Shown here one piece after another: positions 1 through 64,000 of a DNA stretch of 64,000 nt. Made by a program: the position numbers and the translations under genes. This DNA is from Petrosia ficiformis (Eukaryota; Porifera; Demospongiae; Haplosclerida; Petrosiidae). Numbering within the stretch: the stretch's first letter is position 1; every line of letters begins with the position of its first letter. Location of the stretch: contig OX345636.1 of NCBI GenBank assembly GCA_947044365.1, positions 38,847,191 through 38,911,190 on the forward strand. Direction: 5' to 3'. Under the pieces are notes generated by a model. It was not told the DNA's origin. It saw only the letters and a program-made list of their open reading frames with translations, and ran no database searches.

Positions 1-97
1 CAAGACGTTCGAAAAAAGTGTCTAAAGCTTTCTTTAACCAAAAAGAATCATTTTGCGTACATACAAAAGGAAGAAACAGATGGATGGTTTTCAACTT

Positions 98-235
98 TCA
101 TAGTTGAGGTTCGCCGCGTATATCATCCAAACCACAATTGGCCTCATCTCTAAAACAAAGATCTAGGAGCAAACGACTCTGACAAGGTGAAGAGATAAAT
201 GAATCTCCACTTTCTTTCATTCTTCCCTTGTGCCT
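98..235 (-). CDS. Doubtful exon 57: possible C-terminal tail
   Basis: After an acceptor-like stretch (CTATTCCTATTAG) the minus strand is open in phase 0 for 45 codons, starting RHKGRMKESGDSF and ending DDIRGEPQL before a stop. The phase fits the possible donor at 659, and the basic start would suit a cytoplasmic tail, but no transmembrane exon lies between and no AATAAA signal is seen. The open frame could be chance. Confidence 0.25.
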   Translation of the reverse strand, partial: RHKGRMKESGDSFISSPCQSRLLLDLCFRDEANCGLDDIRGEPQL

Positions 236-647
236 CTAATAGGAATAGCAGAGCTTAGAAAATTAATTATTTTGATTATTCTCATCTCATTCCCATCCCT
301 ATCAATACAGTAGACTCATTACCAATATCCTCCAAGAAACATTCACTTGTTTTGTTTTGTTCTATTACTATGTTGTTAAAAAACATCCGGTGGAATATAT
401 ATATATCACTGTCAGTTGCTTTAATCTTATAAGAGTCATGTCCGGTGGAATATGTATATTTAACAGGAAGTTGGGGTCTACGTAATATACACTGATCGCG
501 GTAGCTTTCATCTTATGGCTTCCTATAATACAATTATATAGAACCAAGATTAAGATCTTATTATACCACATACACTAGTTGCAATATGTAAACAATGCTT
601 TAAATCATAAAATCATTATGCGATGATAAGAAATAGATTATATTTTG
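236..647. other. Sequence downstream of the mucin exon
   Basis: No transmembrane-coding exon and no AATAAA signal on the minus strand were recognised. It contains a loose duplication of ATCCGGTGGAATAT (around 385 and 440). Confidence 0.45.
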
Positions 648-63601
<62,954 letters not shown>

Positions 63602-63892
63602 ATTGGTTGACTGTCAAAACTATGAGTAAAGATAAAAATCTTGTCATAAATTATTTTCATGATACATATAATATATAATTATATAGGGTTAATCTATTAT
63701 ACACACAGAACAATTGTTTGCTATTTACAAAAAAAATCTGCAAATCTCATTCAAGTGCATGCAGTGATATCCAAACACTCATCATTAATGATATTAATTA
63801 TATATTGTAGCTATTATTATTATTATATATATATTAGTACTACAAAGGTGACAGTTATTACAAGTTTAAATATGAAATGCACAATTGATTAC

Positions 63893-63990
63893 CTGTAACT
63901 CAATGCTAGATTGCAGTTGATATTAGTTACACGCCGACTTGTAGATGTTTGCAGAGTTAATAATTGTTGCAACAAGATACTGTTGTAAGA
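63893..63990 (-). other. Possible non-coding 5' UTR exon
   Basis: On the minus strand the sequence GAGTTACAG is followed by GTAATC, a plausible splice donor at 63892. A matching acceptor (TTTACTCATAG) ends at 63620, 18 nt upstream of the start codon. This suggests a leader exon and a UTR intron. The upstream limit is not visible and no clear TATA box or initiator was recognised. Confidence 0.35.
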
Positions 63991-64000
63991 TTATAGCAGT

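Overview
The window is eukaryotic: AT-rich, dense in microsatellites, minisatellites and short non-autonomous transposons, with GT-AG introns everywhere. One very large gene on the minus strand fills it. I traced 56 coding exons with good splice sites (plus one doubtful last exon and one probable non-coding 5' exon) from a start codon at 63601 down to about 648. No convincing gene was seen on the plus strand. The domain types (many SRCR domains, a somatomedin-B-like module, a Ser/Thr/Pro stalk) and the repeat-rich introns suggest an early-branching marine invertebrate, most likely a demosponge; this is an inference, not a sequence match. The exactly 200-base N run at 3801-4000 looks like a fixed-length scaffolding gap.

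The predicted product is a secreted or surface-anchored mosaic protein of about 3,370 residues. In order it has: a signal peptide (exon 1); a cysteine-rich somatomedin-B-like domain (exon 2); 28 consecutive scavenger-receptor cysteine-rich (SRCR) domains (exons 3-55); and a mucin-like stalk of about twelve 7-residue Ser/Thr/Pro repeats (exon 56). Between SRCR domains 9 and 10 is an acidic Ser-Gly linker resembling a glycosaminoglycan attachment site. No transmembrane segment was found. A doubtful exon at 98-235 could encode a 45-residue tail, and the true 3' end may lie outside the window.

Almost every SRCR domain is split into two half-domain exons of about 160-175 nt. All coding junctions are phase 1 except one phase 2 junction (exons 9/10) and a possible phase 0 donor after exon 56. 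Three exons are double length: exon 4 (domains 1b+2a), exon 34 (all of domain 17) and exon 36 (domains 18b+19a). The most striking protein-level pattern is that 11 of 28 domains lack the cysteine of the WGTVC motif, and the same 11 lack its known disulfide partner in the second half, although the two halves lie on separate exons. The other 17 domains have both.

About 84% of the gene is intron. The introns hold large minisatellites (38 bp at 4951-6530, 35 bp at 14850-16106, 62 bp at 20690-21665, about 155 bp at 48585-50450), at least six copies of a hAT-like MITE (five with recognisable 8-bp target duplications), several other inverted-repeat element families, one element with a 9-bp target duplication, and three copies of a tRNA-derived SINE with a CTTT tail.
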